NCBI GenBank assembly: GCA_017420455.1
Contig: JAFOJB010000280.1
Location: forward strand, 1 to 14,271
Length of the DNA: 14,271 nucleotides
DNA from: Blautia sp.
GTDB taxonomy: Bacteria > Bacillota > Clostridia > Lachnospirales > Lachnospiraceae
Direction of reading: 5' to 3'
A program made the translations under genes and the position numbers. Positions 6,532-14,271 of this stretch are shown piece after piece. The first letter of the stretch is position 1; the number at the start of each line of letters is the position of its first letter. The notes beneath the pieces are model-generated. The model saw only the letters and a program-made list of their open reading frames with translations. It was not told the origin of the DNA and ran no database searches.

Positions 6532-6579
6532 GCAATTCGCAGCGCTCACACGTCGTGTGTTTTCCGGAGGAGATATGCT

Positions 6580-9500
6580 TTACTCTCCGGGCGTTTCTTC
6601 GATATCGAAAAGATCTTCATTCTCCTCGTCGGTATCTTCCCCAGGATCTACATCCGTGTAGGCTTTCTCGTTTTCCGGATCCTCCGGGAAGTTCTCATTC
6701 TCGTCCAGTTCTTCGATGGCGATGGCATCGTCCTCTACCTCCGGACTGAATTCTTCCTTCATGTCGTCCCTCTTCAGATCCGGGGTTCCGGTATCCAGAG
6801 CGATCTGGCTGTAGCGTTTCAGACCGGTACCGGCAGGAATCAGCTTACCGATGATAACATTCTCCTTCAGGCCGATCAGATGGTCCACCTTTCCTTTAAT
6901 GGCGGCTTCCGTAAGAACCTTGGTGGTCTCCTGGAAGGAAGCTGCGGAAAGGAAGGAATCCGTGGCCAGTGAAGCCTTGGTGATACCAAGAAGGATCTGG
7001 GTACCGGTGGCCGGCTCCTTGCCCTCTGCGATCAGCTGCTCGTTGACTTCTTCGAAATCCAGCACATCTGCCAGAGTACCCGGCAGGAAATCGGAATCTC
7101 CGTTATTCTCGATCCGGATCTTCTTCAGCATCTGGCGGACGATCACCTCGATATGCTTATCGTTGATATCCACGCCCTGGAGACGATATACTCTCTGAAC
7201 CTCGCGGATCATATAGTCCTGAACGGACCGTACGCCCTTGATCCGGAGAATATCATGAGGATTCACAGAACCTTCCGTGATCTCGTCGCCGGCTTCTACC
7301 TCTTTCTCCCCGTCGATCTTGCAGTGAGAGCTGTATGGGATCAGATAGGTGCGGGAATCTCCTGTTTCCTTGTTCGTAACGATGACCTCTCTCTTTTTCT
7401 TGGTCTCGTTCAGTACAGCGGTTCCGGCGATCTCTGTGATAATGGCAAGACCCTTCGGCTTACGGGCTTCAAAAAGCTCCTCGACACGGGGAAGACCCTG
7501 TGTGATATCACTTCCGGCAACACCGCCGGAGTGGAAGGTACGCATGGTCAGCTGTGTACCCGGTTCACCGATGGACTGGGCCGCGATAATACCTACAGAC
7601 TCACCGACCTGGACCGGTTCACCGGTCGCCATGTTGGCGCCGTAGCACTTCGCGCAGATACCCACCTTGCAGCGGCAGGTAAGGATAGTACGGATCTTTA
7701 CTTCCTCGATGGGACCTCCGTCTGCCGAAACACCTTCCTTCATGATTTTCTCCGCACGGCGCGGGGTGATCATGTGGTTCCTCTTTACGATGATCTCTCC
7801 GTTTTTATCGGTGATGGTCTCGCAGGCAAACCTTCCGGTAATACGTTCCTGGAGACTTTCCAGAATGCTTTCCCCCTCCGCGAACTTCCGGACCACCATG
7901 CCGGGGATCTCTTCCTTGCCCTCGCAGCAGTCTGTCTCGCGGATAATCTGCTCCTGAGAGACATCAACCAGACGTCTGGTCAGGTATCCGGAGTCGGCGG
8001 TACGAAGAGCGGTATCGGACATACCCTTCCGGGCTCCGTGGGCTGACATGAAGTATTCCAGAACGTCAAGGCCTTCACGGAAGTTTGACTTGATGGGAAG
8101 CTCGATGGTATGACCGGTGGTATCCGCCATCAGTCCACGCATACCGGCCAGCTGCTTGATCTGTTTATCAGATCCACGGGCTCCGGAATCTGCCATCATG
8201 AAAATATTGTTGTATTTATCCAGACCGTCGAGCAGCTCCTTGGTCAGCTTTTCGTCGGTGTTCTTCCAGGTATCCACGACTCCCTTGTAGCGTTCCTCCT
8301 GGGTTGCCATTCCACGCTTGTAGCGTTTGTTGATCTCATCCACCCGGTTCTGGGCTTCCTGGATCATCTCTGCTTTCTTGGCCGGCACGGTCATATCCGA
8401 AATGGAAACCGTCATGGCTGCCCTGGTAGAATATTTGTAGCCTGTAGCCTTGATGGCGTCCAGTACCTCTGCGGTCCTTGTCGCCCCGTGAGTATTGATG
8501 ACTTTCTCCAGAATCTGCTTCAGCTGTTTTTTCTTCACAAGGAAGTCTACCTCCAGCTTCAGAGCGTTCTCCGGGTCTGTTCTGTCCACAAAACCAAGGT
8601 CCTGCGGAAGGATTTCATTAAAGAGGAAACGCCCCAGAGTAGATTCTACATTACCTGTGATCTCCTGACCGTCAATTTTCTTTCTGCAGCGGACAGTAAT
8701 ACGTGACTGCAGAGTGATCGCGCCGTTTTCATAGGCGAGAATGGCCTCATTTACACTCCTGAAGAACTTGCCCTCCCCTTTGTTCCCGGGTCTTTCCTGG
8801 GTCAGGTAATAAATACCAAGGACCATGTCCTGAGAGGGAACAGCCACAGGGCCGCCATCGGAAGGCTTCAGCAGGTTGTTGGGCGAAAGCAGGAGGAAGC
8901 GGCACTCGGCCTGCGCTTCTACGGAAAGAGGAAGATGCACGGCCATCTGGTCGCCATCAAAGTCCGCATTGAAGGCGGTACACACCAGCGGGTGCAGCTT
9001 GATGGCTTTTCCTTCTACAAGGATGGGCTCGAAGGCCTGGATCCCCAGACGATGCAATGTAGGCGCACGGTTCAGCATTACCGGGTGCTCCTTGATGACA
9101 TCTTCCAGGACATCCCATACCTGGGGCTCCAGCTTCTCTACCATCTTTTTGGCATTTTTGATATTGTGGGACATGCCGTTGGAAACCAGCTCCTTCATGA
9201 CGAAGGGCTTGAACAGCTCGATGGCCATTTCCTTGGGCAGACCGCACTGATAAATCTTCAGCTCCGGTCCCACGACGATAACCGAACGGCCGGAATAGTC
9301 CACACGTTTTCCCAGCAGGTTCTGGCGGAAACGCCCGTTCTTTCCCTTCAGCATATCGGAAAGGGATTTCAGCGGCCTGTTTCCGGGACCGGTTACGGGA
9401 CGGCCTCTGCGGCCATTGTCGATCAGGGCGTCCACAGCCTCCTGGAGCATCCGCTTTTCGTTCCGGACGATGATATCCGGCGCGCCGAGCTCCAGCAGCC

Positions 9501-10338
9501 TTTTCAGACGATTGTTCCGGTTAATGATCCTTCTGTACAGATCGTTCAGATCGCTGGTGGCAAAACGCCCGCCGTCCAGCTGTACCATGGGACGGATATC
9601 CGGCGGGATGACCGGGATCACTGTCATGACCATCCACTCCGGACGGTTGCCTGATTCCCGGAAGGACTCCACCACCTCGAGACGCTTGATGATACGGGCA
9701 CGTTTCTGTCCGTTCGCGTCCCGCAGCTCATTCTTCAGGGATTCCGCATCCTTCTCCAGGTCGATCTCCTGCAGAAGCTCCATGATGGATTCCGCTCCCA
9801 TTCCTGCCCGGAAGCCATCCTCTCCGAAGGTCTCTCTGGCGGACTGGTACTCGGCCTCTGAAAGGATCTGTTTCTTCATCATTCCCGAGTTCATGGGATC
9901 CAGAACAATATAGCTTGCGAAATACAGGACCTTCTCCAGGTTTCTGGGCGAAATATCCAGGATCAGCCCCATCCGGGAAGGAATTCCTTTAAAATACCAG
10001 ATATGTGAAACAGGGGCCGCCAGTTCGATATGGCCCATACGCTCCCGGCGGACAGAGGATTTGGTCACCTCTACGCCGCAGCGGTCACAGACGACGCCCT
10101 TGTAACGGATCTTTTTATACTTTCCGCAGTGGCACTCCCAGTCCTTCGAGGGTCCGAAGATCCTCTCGCAGAACAGCCCGTCCTTCTCCGGTTTCAGAGT
10201 ACGATAGTTGATGGTCTCCGGCTTCTGTACCTCGCCTCTGGACCATTCACGGATCCTGTCAGGGGACGCCAGTCCGATCTTTATGGCATCGAATGTCATC
10301 GGCTGATATGTTTCATTCGTATTTGTTGTTTCTGCCAT
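6580..10338 (-). CDS. rpoC: DNA-directed RNA polymerase subunit beta'
   Basis: This is the largest core RNA polymerase subunit; with beta it forms the active-site cleft. The 1252-residue protein shows the N-terminal zinc-binding domain (C69, C71, C84, C87), the [16 protein letters not shown] and VVGPEL region (~336-360), and the catalytic NADFDGDQM motif with D459, D461 and D463 that hold the active-site magnesium. A second zinc site is formed by C804 or C805, C888, C895 and C898. The bridge helix ([20 protein letters not shown]) and trigger-loop region ([20 protein letters not shown]) follow. There is no large insertion like the E. coli trigger-loop insert. The last ~59 residues are strongly acidic. 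The ATG at 10338 has AAAGGGG 10 bases upstream and begins 18 bp after the rpoB stop, so the two are co-transcribed. The gene is complete, and a terminator follows it. Confidence 0.99.
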   Translation of the reverse strand: MAETTNTNETYQPMTFDAIKIGLASPDRIREWSRGEVQKPETINYRTLKPEKDGLFCERIFGPSKDWECHCGKYKKIRYKGVVCDRCGVEVTKSSVRRERMGHIELAAPVSHIWYFKGIPSRMGLILDISPRNLEKVLYFASYIVLDPMNSGMMKKQILSEAEYQSARETFGEDGFRAGMGAESIMELLQEIDLEKDAESLKNELRDANGQKRARIIKRLEVVESFRESGNRPEWMVMTVIPVIPPDIRPMVQLDGGRFATSDLNDLYRRIINRNNRLKRLLELGAPDIIVRNEKRMLQEAVDALIDNGRRGRPVTGPGNRPLKSLSDMLKGKNGRFRQNLLGKRVDYSGRSVIVVGPELKIYQCGLPKEMAIELFKPFVMKELVSNGMSHNIKNAKKMVEKLEPQVWDVLEDVIKEHPVMLNRAPTLHRLGIQAFEPILVEGKAIKLHPLVCTAFNADFDGDQMAVHLPLSVEAQAECRFLLLSPNNLLKPSDGGPVAVPSQDMVLGIYYLTQERPGNKGEGKFFRSVNEAILAYENGAITLQSRITVRCRKKIDGQEITGNVESTLGRFLFNEILPQDLGFVDRTDPENALKLEVDFLVKKKQLKQILEKVINTHGATRTAEVLDAIKATGYKYSTRAAMTVSISDMTVPAKKAEMIQEAQNRVDEINKRYKRGMATQEERYKGVVDTWKNTDEKLTKELLDGLDKYNNIFMMADSGARGSDKQIKQLAGMRGLMADTTGHTIELPIKSNFREGLDVLEYFMSAHGARKGMSDTALRTADSGYLTRRLVDVSQEQIIRETDCCEGKEEIPGMVVRKFAEGESILESLQERITGRFACETITDKNGEIIVKRNHMITPRRAEKIMKEGVSADGGPIEEVKIRTILTCRCKVGICAKCYGANMATGEPVQVGESVGIIAAQSIGEPGTQLTMRTFHSGGVAGSDITQGLPRVEELFEARKPKGLAIITEIAGTAVLNETKKKREVIVTNKETGDSRTYLIPYSSHCKIDGEKEVEAGDEITEGSVNPHDILRIKGVRSVQDYMIREVQRVYRLQGVDINDKHIEVIVRQMLKKIRIENNGDSDFLPGTLADVLDFEEVNEQLIAEGKEPATGTQILLGITKASLATDSFLSAASFQETTKVLTEAAIKGKVDHLIGLKENVIIGKLIPAGTGLKRYSQIALDTGTPDLKRDDMKEEFSPEVEDDAIAIEELDENENFPEDPENEKAYTDVDPGEDTDEENEDLFDIEETPGE

Positions 10339-10356
10339 CTACACTTTTCCCCTTTC

Positions 10357-13300
10357 TTACTCTTCGTCAAAAGAGCCATCATAGGAACTGTCATCATCAA
10401 AAGAATCCTCGCTGCCGAACTCCCCATCGTATTCGTCGTCATCGTAGTCCCCATCCTCTTCCTCGTCTTCATCACGATCTACGTTCACCAGTTCCTCGTT
10501 CTGGAACTCCTGGCGTGTGAAGCCGTGGCTCTCGAAGGATTCGTTGTCCGGATGGCGCCTTGCGTCTCCCTCGATGATCGAACGGAGATCTGTCTCGCCG
10601 TAATCCACGGATTCCATGATCTCCACCTCTGTCTGGTCGTCCCGGAGGACCCTGACATCCAGTCCGAGTGACTGAAGCTCCTTCAGAAGAACCTTGAAGG
10701 ATTCCGGGATACCGGGCTCTGGTATATTGTCGCCCTTGATGATGGCTTCATAGGTCTTGACACGGCCTACCACATCGTCGGATTTCACTGTCAGGATCTC
10801 CTGCAGTGTATAGGACGCGCCATAGGCCTCCAGCGCCCACACCTCCATCTCTCCGAAACGCTGTCCGCCGAACTGCGCTTTACCGCCCAGAGGCTGCTGC
10901 GTAACCAGAGAGTACGGGCCCGTGGAACGGGCGTGGATCTTATCGTCCACCAGGTGATGGAGCTTCAGGTAGTGCATGTGCCCGATGGTAACGGGGCTGT
11001 CGAAATACTCGCCGGTACGGCCGTCGCGCAGACGCACCTTGCCGTCTCTGGAGATGGGAACTCCCTTCCAGACAGCTCTGTGCGCTTTGTTTTCATCCAG
11101 GTACTGCATGACCTCCGGTGCCAGGGTATCTTTGTATTTCTCACGGAATTCCTCGAAGTCCTCCGTATTGACATAATCATTTGCCAGCTCCAGGGTATCC
11201 TGGATATCCTTTTCGTTGGCTCCCGCGAACACAGGCGTGGAGACATTGAAGCCCAGGGCCTTTGCGGCCAGGGAGAGGTGGATCTCCAGCACCTGCCCGA
11301 TATTCATACGGGAAGGCACGCCCAGAGGATTCAGTACGATATCCAGGGGACGCCCGTTGGGAAGGAAGGGCATATCCTCTACCGGAAGAACACGGGAAAC
11401 AACACCCTTGTTCCCGTGACGGCCTGCCATCTTGTCGCCTACAGAGATCTTTCTCTTCTGGGCAATATAGATACGGACAGACTGGTTGACACCATTCTGG
11501 AGGGAATCCCCGTCATTTTCTTTCGTAAAGACCTTGGCATCTACAACGATGCCGTATTCACCGTGAGGAACCTTCAGGGAGGTATCTCTTACCTCTCTGG
11601 CTTTCTCGCCGAAGATCGCGCGGAGGAGCCTCTCCTCTGCGGTAAGCTCTGTCTCTCCCTTCGGAGTGACCTTTCCTACCAGGATATCCCCTGCACGGAC
11701 CTCCGCACCGATGCGGATGATCCCGCGCTCGTCAAGATCCTTCAGGGCATCGTCTCCGACTCCAGGCACATCCCGGGTGATCTCCTCCGGCCCGAGCTTG
11801 GTATCCCGGGCTTCTGCCTCATATTCCTCTATGTGGACGGAGGTATAGACATCGTCCATCACGAGACGTTCGGAAAGAAGTACAGCGTCCTCGTAGTTAT
11901 AACCCTCCCAGGTCATGAAACCGATGAGAGGATTTTTCCCCAGAGCCAGTTCTCCGCCGGAGGTGGAGGGGCCGTCCGCGATGACATCGCCGGCTTCCAC
12001 ATGCTCTCCCTGAAAGACAATGGGCCTCTGGTTGTAGCAGTTGCTCTGGTTGCTCCGCATGAACTTTGTCAGGTGATATTCGTCCTTTGTTCCATCATCG
12101 TTCTTGATCACGATCTCCGTGGAGGTCGCTCTCTGTACGGTTCCGGAATTCCTGGCGACCACGCAGACTCCGGAGTCTACGGCGGTCTTGGTCTCCATAC
12201 CGGTTCCTACCACAGGTGCTTCGGTGGTAAGGAGCGGCACTGCCTGACGCTGCATGTTGGACCCCATCAGGGCACGGTTGGCATCATCGTTCTGCAGGAA
12301 GGGGATGAGGGCTGTAGCCACGGAGAAAACCATCTTCGGGGACACGTCCATATAGTCAAACATACGGCGCTCGTATTCCTGGGTCTCCTCGCGGTAACGG
12401 CCGGAGACGTTCTTGCGGACGAAGTGTCCCTCCGCGTCCAGGGCTTCATTGGCCTGCGCCACATGATAATTGTCCTCTTCATCCGCAGTCATATAGACGA
12501 CTTCGTCTGTAACTCTGGGATTCTGAGGATCTGATTTATCTACCTTCCGATAGGGAGCTTCCACAAAACCGTACTGATTGATCCGGGCGTAGGACGCCAG
12601 GGAGTTGATCAGACCGATGTTGGGACCTTCAGGGGTCTCGATGGGGCACATTCTTCCGTAGTGGGAGTAATGGACATCCCGTACCTCGAATCCGGCACGG
12701 TCTCTGGAAAGACCTCCGGGGCCGAGGGCAGAGAGACGTCTCTTGTGCGTCAGCTCTCCAAGCGGATTGTTCTGGTCCATGAACTGGGACAGCTGAGAGG
12801 ATCCGAAGAACTCCTTTACCGCCGCTGTCACGGGCTTGATATTGATCAGGGACTGGGGAGAGATGGTCTCCACATCCTGGGTGGTCATACGTTCCCTGAC
12901 CACACGCTCCAGTCTGGAAAAACCGATCCTGTACTGGTTCTGCAGCAGCTCTCCCACTGCACGGATACGGCGGTTCCCCAGATGGTCGATATCATCGTCG
13001 TTCCCGATGCCGTATTCCAGATGAATATTATAATTAATAGAAGCGAAAATATCTTCCTTGGTAATATGCTTCGGAACAAGATCGTGGGCGTCTCTGCGGA
13101 TGGCATCCTTCAGCTCTTCCATGTCCTCGTGCTCGCCCATAAGGGTCTCCAGCACCGGATAGTATACCATTCCCGTCTCCTCGAGCCCCAGCTCCTCCTT
13201 GGGATTCTCCACGCCCGGAATATAGTGGCGGATATCCACCATCATATTGGAAAGGACTTTGGTTTCCAGTTCATCCTCTGTCTTTTCCCCTGTTCTCCTG

Positions 13301-14271
13301 ATCCATACCGCCGGAACGGCGCTGTTCTGGATGAGGTCTGCCAGCTCCCTGTTTACGGCAGTACCTGCCTCCGCAAGGATCTCCCCTGTAGAAGGATCCA
13401 CCACATCCCTTGCCAGTGTGTGGCCGACGATTCTCTTGTTGAAATGAAGCTTTTTGTTGAATTTATACCGCCCTACCTTCGCAAGATCATATCTTCTTGG
13501 ATCGAAGAACATGGCCGTGATCAGGCTTTCCGCGTTTTCCACCTGCAGAGGCTCGCCGGGACGGATCTTTTTGTACAGTTCAAGAAGACCTGTCTGATAG
13601 GTGTTCGCAGTATCCTTATCAAGACTGGCGTGGATCTTCGTCTCTTCTCCGAACAGCTCGAGGATCTCCGCGTTGGTTCCTACTCCCAGAGCACGGATCA
13701 GCACGGTTACGGGGACCTTCCTGGTACGGTCTACACGCACATAGAACACATCGTTGGAATCCGTTTCGTACTCCAGCCATGCACCCCGGTTCGGAATAAC
13801 AGTGCTGGAAAACAGACGTTTTCCCAGCTTATCGTGGGCGATTGCATAATAGATACCGGGGGAACGCACCAGCTGGCTTACGATAACACGCTCTGCGCCA
13901 TTGATCACGAACGTGCCGGTGGCCGTCATAAGAGGGAGGTCTCCCATGAAGATCTCATGTTCGTTGATCTCTTCCGTCTCCTTGTTATGGAGCCGTACCT
14001 TGACTTTCAAGGGAGCACTGTACGTGATATCACGCTCTTTGCACTCTTCGATCGAGTGTTTTGCATCCTTCTCATCATAGGTAAAGCCGATAAATTCCAG
14101 ACTCAGCTTCCCGCTAAAATCCGTGATGGGAGAGATATCATCGAATACCTCTTTCAGACCTTCCTGCAGAAACCATTCGTAGGAATTCTTCTGAACTTCA
14201 ATCAGGTTCGGCATCTCGAGAACTTCCTGCTGTCTCTGGTAGCTCATTCGCATGCTTTTTCCTGTTTTTAC
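10357..14271 (-). CDS. rpoB: DNA-directed RNA polymerase subunit beta; 5' end beyond window edge
   Basis: This is the second-largest core RNA polymerase subunit. An ATG at 14253 would give 1298 residues, but the frame stays open to the edge, encoding VKTGKS before MRMSYQRQ. As I recall them, clostridial beta subunits have a VKxGKxxRMS segment near the N-terminus, so the true start probably lies a few codons beyond 14271. Numbered from the ATG at 14253, the rifampicin pocket reads [14 protein letters not shown] (485-498) then [13 protein letters not shown] (502-514), with D493, H503 and S508 equal to E. coli D516, H526 and S531: wild type. [24 protein letters not shown] and [12 protein letters not shown] are all intact. 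The last ~47 residues are extremely acidic. It is the upstream gene of the rpoBC pair; promoter and leader are outside the window. Confidence 0.99.
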   Translation of the reverse strand, partial: VKTGKSMRMSYQRQQEVLEMPNLIEVQKNSYEWFLQEGLKEVFDDISPITDFSGKLSLEFIGFTYDEKDAKHSIEECKERDITYSAPLKVKVRLHNKETEEINEHEIFMGDLPLMTATGTFVINGAERVIVSQLVRSPGIYYAIAHDKLGKRLFSSTVIPNRGAWLEYETDSNDVFYVRVDRTRKVPVTVLIRALGVGTNAEILELFGEETKIHASLDKDTANTYQTGLLELYKKIRPGEPLQVENAESLITAMFFDPRRYDLAKVGRYKFNKKLHFNKRIVGHTLARDVVDPSTGEILAEAGTAVNRELADLIQNSAVPAVWIRRTGEKTEDELETKVLSNMMVDIRHYIPGVENPKEELGLEETGMVYYPVLETLMGEHEDMEELKDAIRRDAHDLVPKHITKEDIFASINYNIHLEYGIGNDDDIDHLGNRRIRAVGELLQNQYRIGFSRLERVVRERMTTQDVETISPQSLINIKPVTAAVKEFFGSSQLSQFMDQNNPLGELTHKRRLSALGPGGLSRDRAGFEVRDVHYSHYGRMCPIETPEGPNIGLINSLASYARINQYGFVEAPYRKVDKSDPQNPRVTDEVVYMTADEEDNYHVAQANEALDAEGHFVRKNVSGRYREETQEYERRMFDYMDVSPKMVFSVATALIPFLQNDDANRALMGSNMQRQAVPLLTTEAPVVGTGMETKTAVDSGVCVVARNSGTVQRATSTEIVIKNDDGTKDEYHLTKFMRSNQSNCYNQRPIVFQGEHVEAGDVIADGPSTSGGELALGKNPLIGFMTWEGYNYEDAVLLSERLVMDDVYTSVHIEEYEAEARDTKLGPEEITRDVPGVGDDALKDLDERGIIRIGAEVRAGDILVGKVTPKGETELTAEERLLRAIFGEKAREVRDTSLKVPHGEYGIVVDAKVFTKENDGDSLQNGVNQSVRIYIAQKRKISVGDKMAGRHGNKGVVSRVLPVEDMPFLPNGRPLDIVLNPLGVPSRMNIGQVLEIHLSLAAKALGFNVSTPVFAGANEKDIQDTLELANDYVNTEDFEEFREKYKDTLAPEVMQYLDENKAHRAVWKGVPISRDGKVRLRDGRTGEYFDSPVTIGHMHYLKLHHLVDDKIHARSTGPYSLVTQQPLGGKAQFGGQRFGEMEVWALEAYGASYTLQEILTVKSDDVVGRVKTYEAIIKGDNIPEPGIPESFKVLLKELQSLGLDVRVLRDDQTEVEIMESVDYGETDLRSIIEGDARRHPDNESFESHGFTRQEFQNEELVNVDRDEDEEEDGDYDDDEYDGEFGSEDSFDDDSSYDGSFDEE

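Larger units (their letters stand above)
6200..6579. other. 380-bp intergenic region between rpoC and the kinase operon
   Basis: No convincing gene is seen on either strand. Read on the minus strand, it holds in order: the rpoC terminator, a weak distal promoter, a 10-bp-stem hairpin, two copies of a 14-bp direct repeat, a second hairpin (7-bp stem, 6308-6314 with 6325-6331), a proximal extended -10 promoter, and a strong Shine-Dalgarno site before the kinase start. Confidence 0.7.

Noticed and set aside
6256..6549. 97-codon minus-strand frame in the rpoC-kinase gap
   Set aside because: It runs through the rpoC terminator, has no ribosome binding site at its start or its internal ATG, and matches no known protein.
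6547..6559. CACAC/GTGTG hairpin just after rpoC
   Set aside because: It has only a 5-bp stem with a 3-base loop and no U-tract. The 11-bp hairpin further on is the clear terminator.
6565..6577. GGAGGAGAT-ATG on the plus strand near the end of rpoC
   Set aside because: It looks like a ribosome binding site and start, but the frame that follows is antisense to the rpoC acidic tail, so it is chance.
7153..8046. 297-codon open frame on the plus strand inside rpoC
   Set aside because: It is antisense to conserved rpoC sequence, lacks any domain, and is a codon-bias shadow.
10933..12534. Long open frame (533 codons) on the plus strand inside rpoB
   Set aside because: It is fully antisense to a highly conserved essential gene, has no recognisable motif, and follows from codon bias in the opposite strand.
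1..14271. tRNA, rRNA, CRISPR, insertion sequence, integrase, attachment site or known riboswitch
   Set aside because: I looked on both strands and saw none. The only repeats are the 27-bp array in the kinase gene and the 14-bp pair upstream of it.

Overview
The window looks like chromosomal DNA from a low-to-mid GC Firmicute of the class Clostridia, most likely a gut-type Lachnospiraceae. This rests on the RpoB/RpoC sequence style, the Gram-positive Shine-Dalgarno sites, the short SARP-like response regulator and a Ser/Thr kinase with a Lachnospiraceae-style extracytoplasmic tail. The genus cannot be fixed from sequence alone. All seven recognisable genes lie on the minus strand, so transcription runs from the high-coordinate end to the low end.

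Region 1 (14271 to about 6500) is the core RNA polymerase operon: rpoB (its first codons lie beyond the right edge), an 18-bp gap, then rpoC. It ends in a strong intrinsic terminator at 6489-6531. Both subunits are full of intact catalytic motifs and both carry long acidic C-terminal tails. The ribosomal str genes (rpsL, rpsG, fusA, tuf) that often follow rpoC in Firmicutes are not the next genes here.

Region 2 (6200-6579) is a 380-bp non-coding stretch. It holds the rpoC terminator, two promoter candidates for the next operon, a 10-bp stem hairpin and a 14-bp direct repeat containing TTACAGTTCAC.

Region 3 (6199 to 1, running off the left edge) is a compact signalling operon: a membrane Hanks-type Ser/Thr kinase without PASTA domains, a PP2C phosphatase, a 407-residue protein of unknown function, a response regulator with a SARP-like DNA-binding domain, and a 7-TM sensor kinase. 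The first two overlap or abut, the third follows after 13 bp, the fourth after 56 bp, and the last two overlap by ATGA. The sensor kinase has lost the usual phospho-acceptor His and the N-box Asn, so it may be a pseudokinase. The kinase linker is built from ten tandem 27-bp (9-residue) repeats.

Taken together, the operon pairs a reversible Ser/Thr phosphorylation module with a two-component-like module. A plausible reading (inference) is that the Hanks kinase/phosphatase pair acts on, or replaces input to, the response regulator branch. This cassette and its unknown third gene are the most interesting part of the window.
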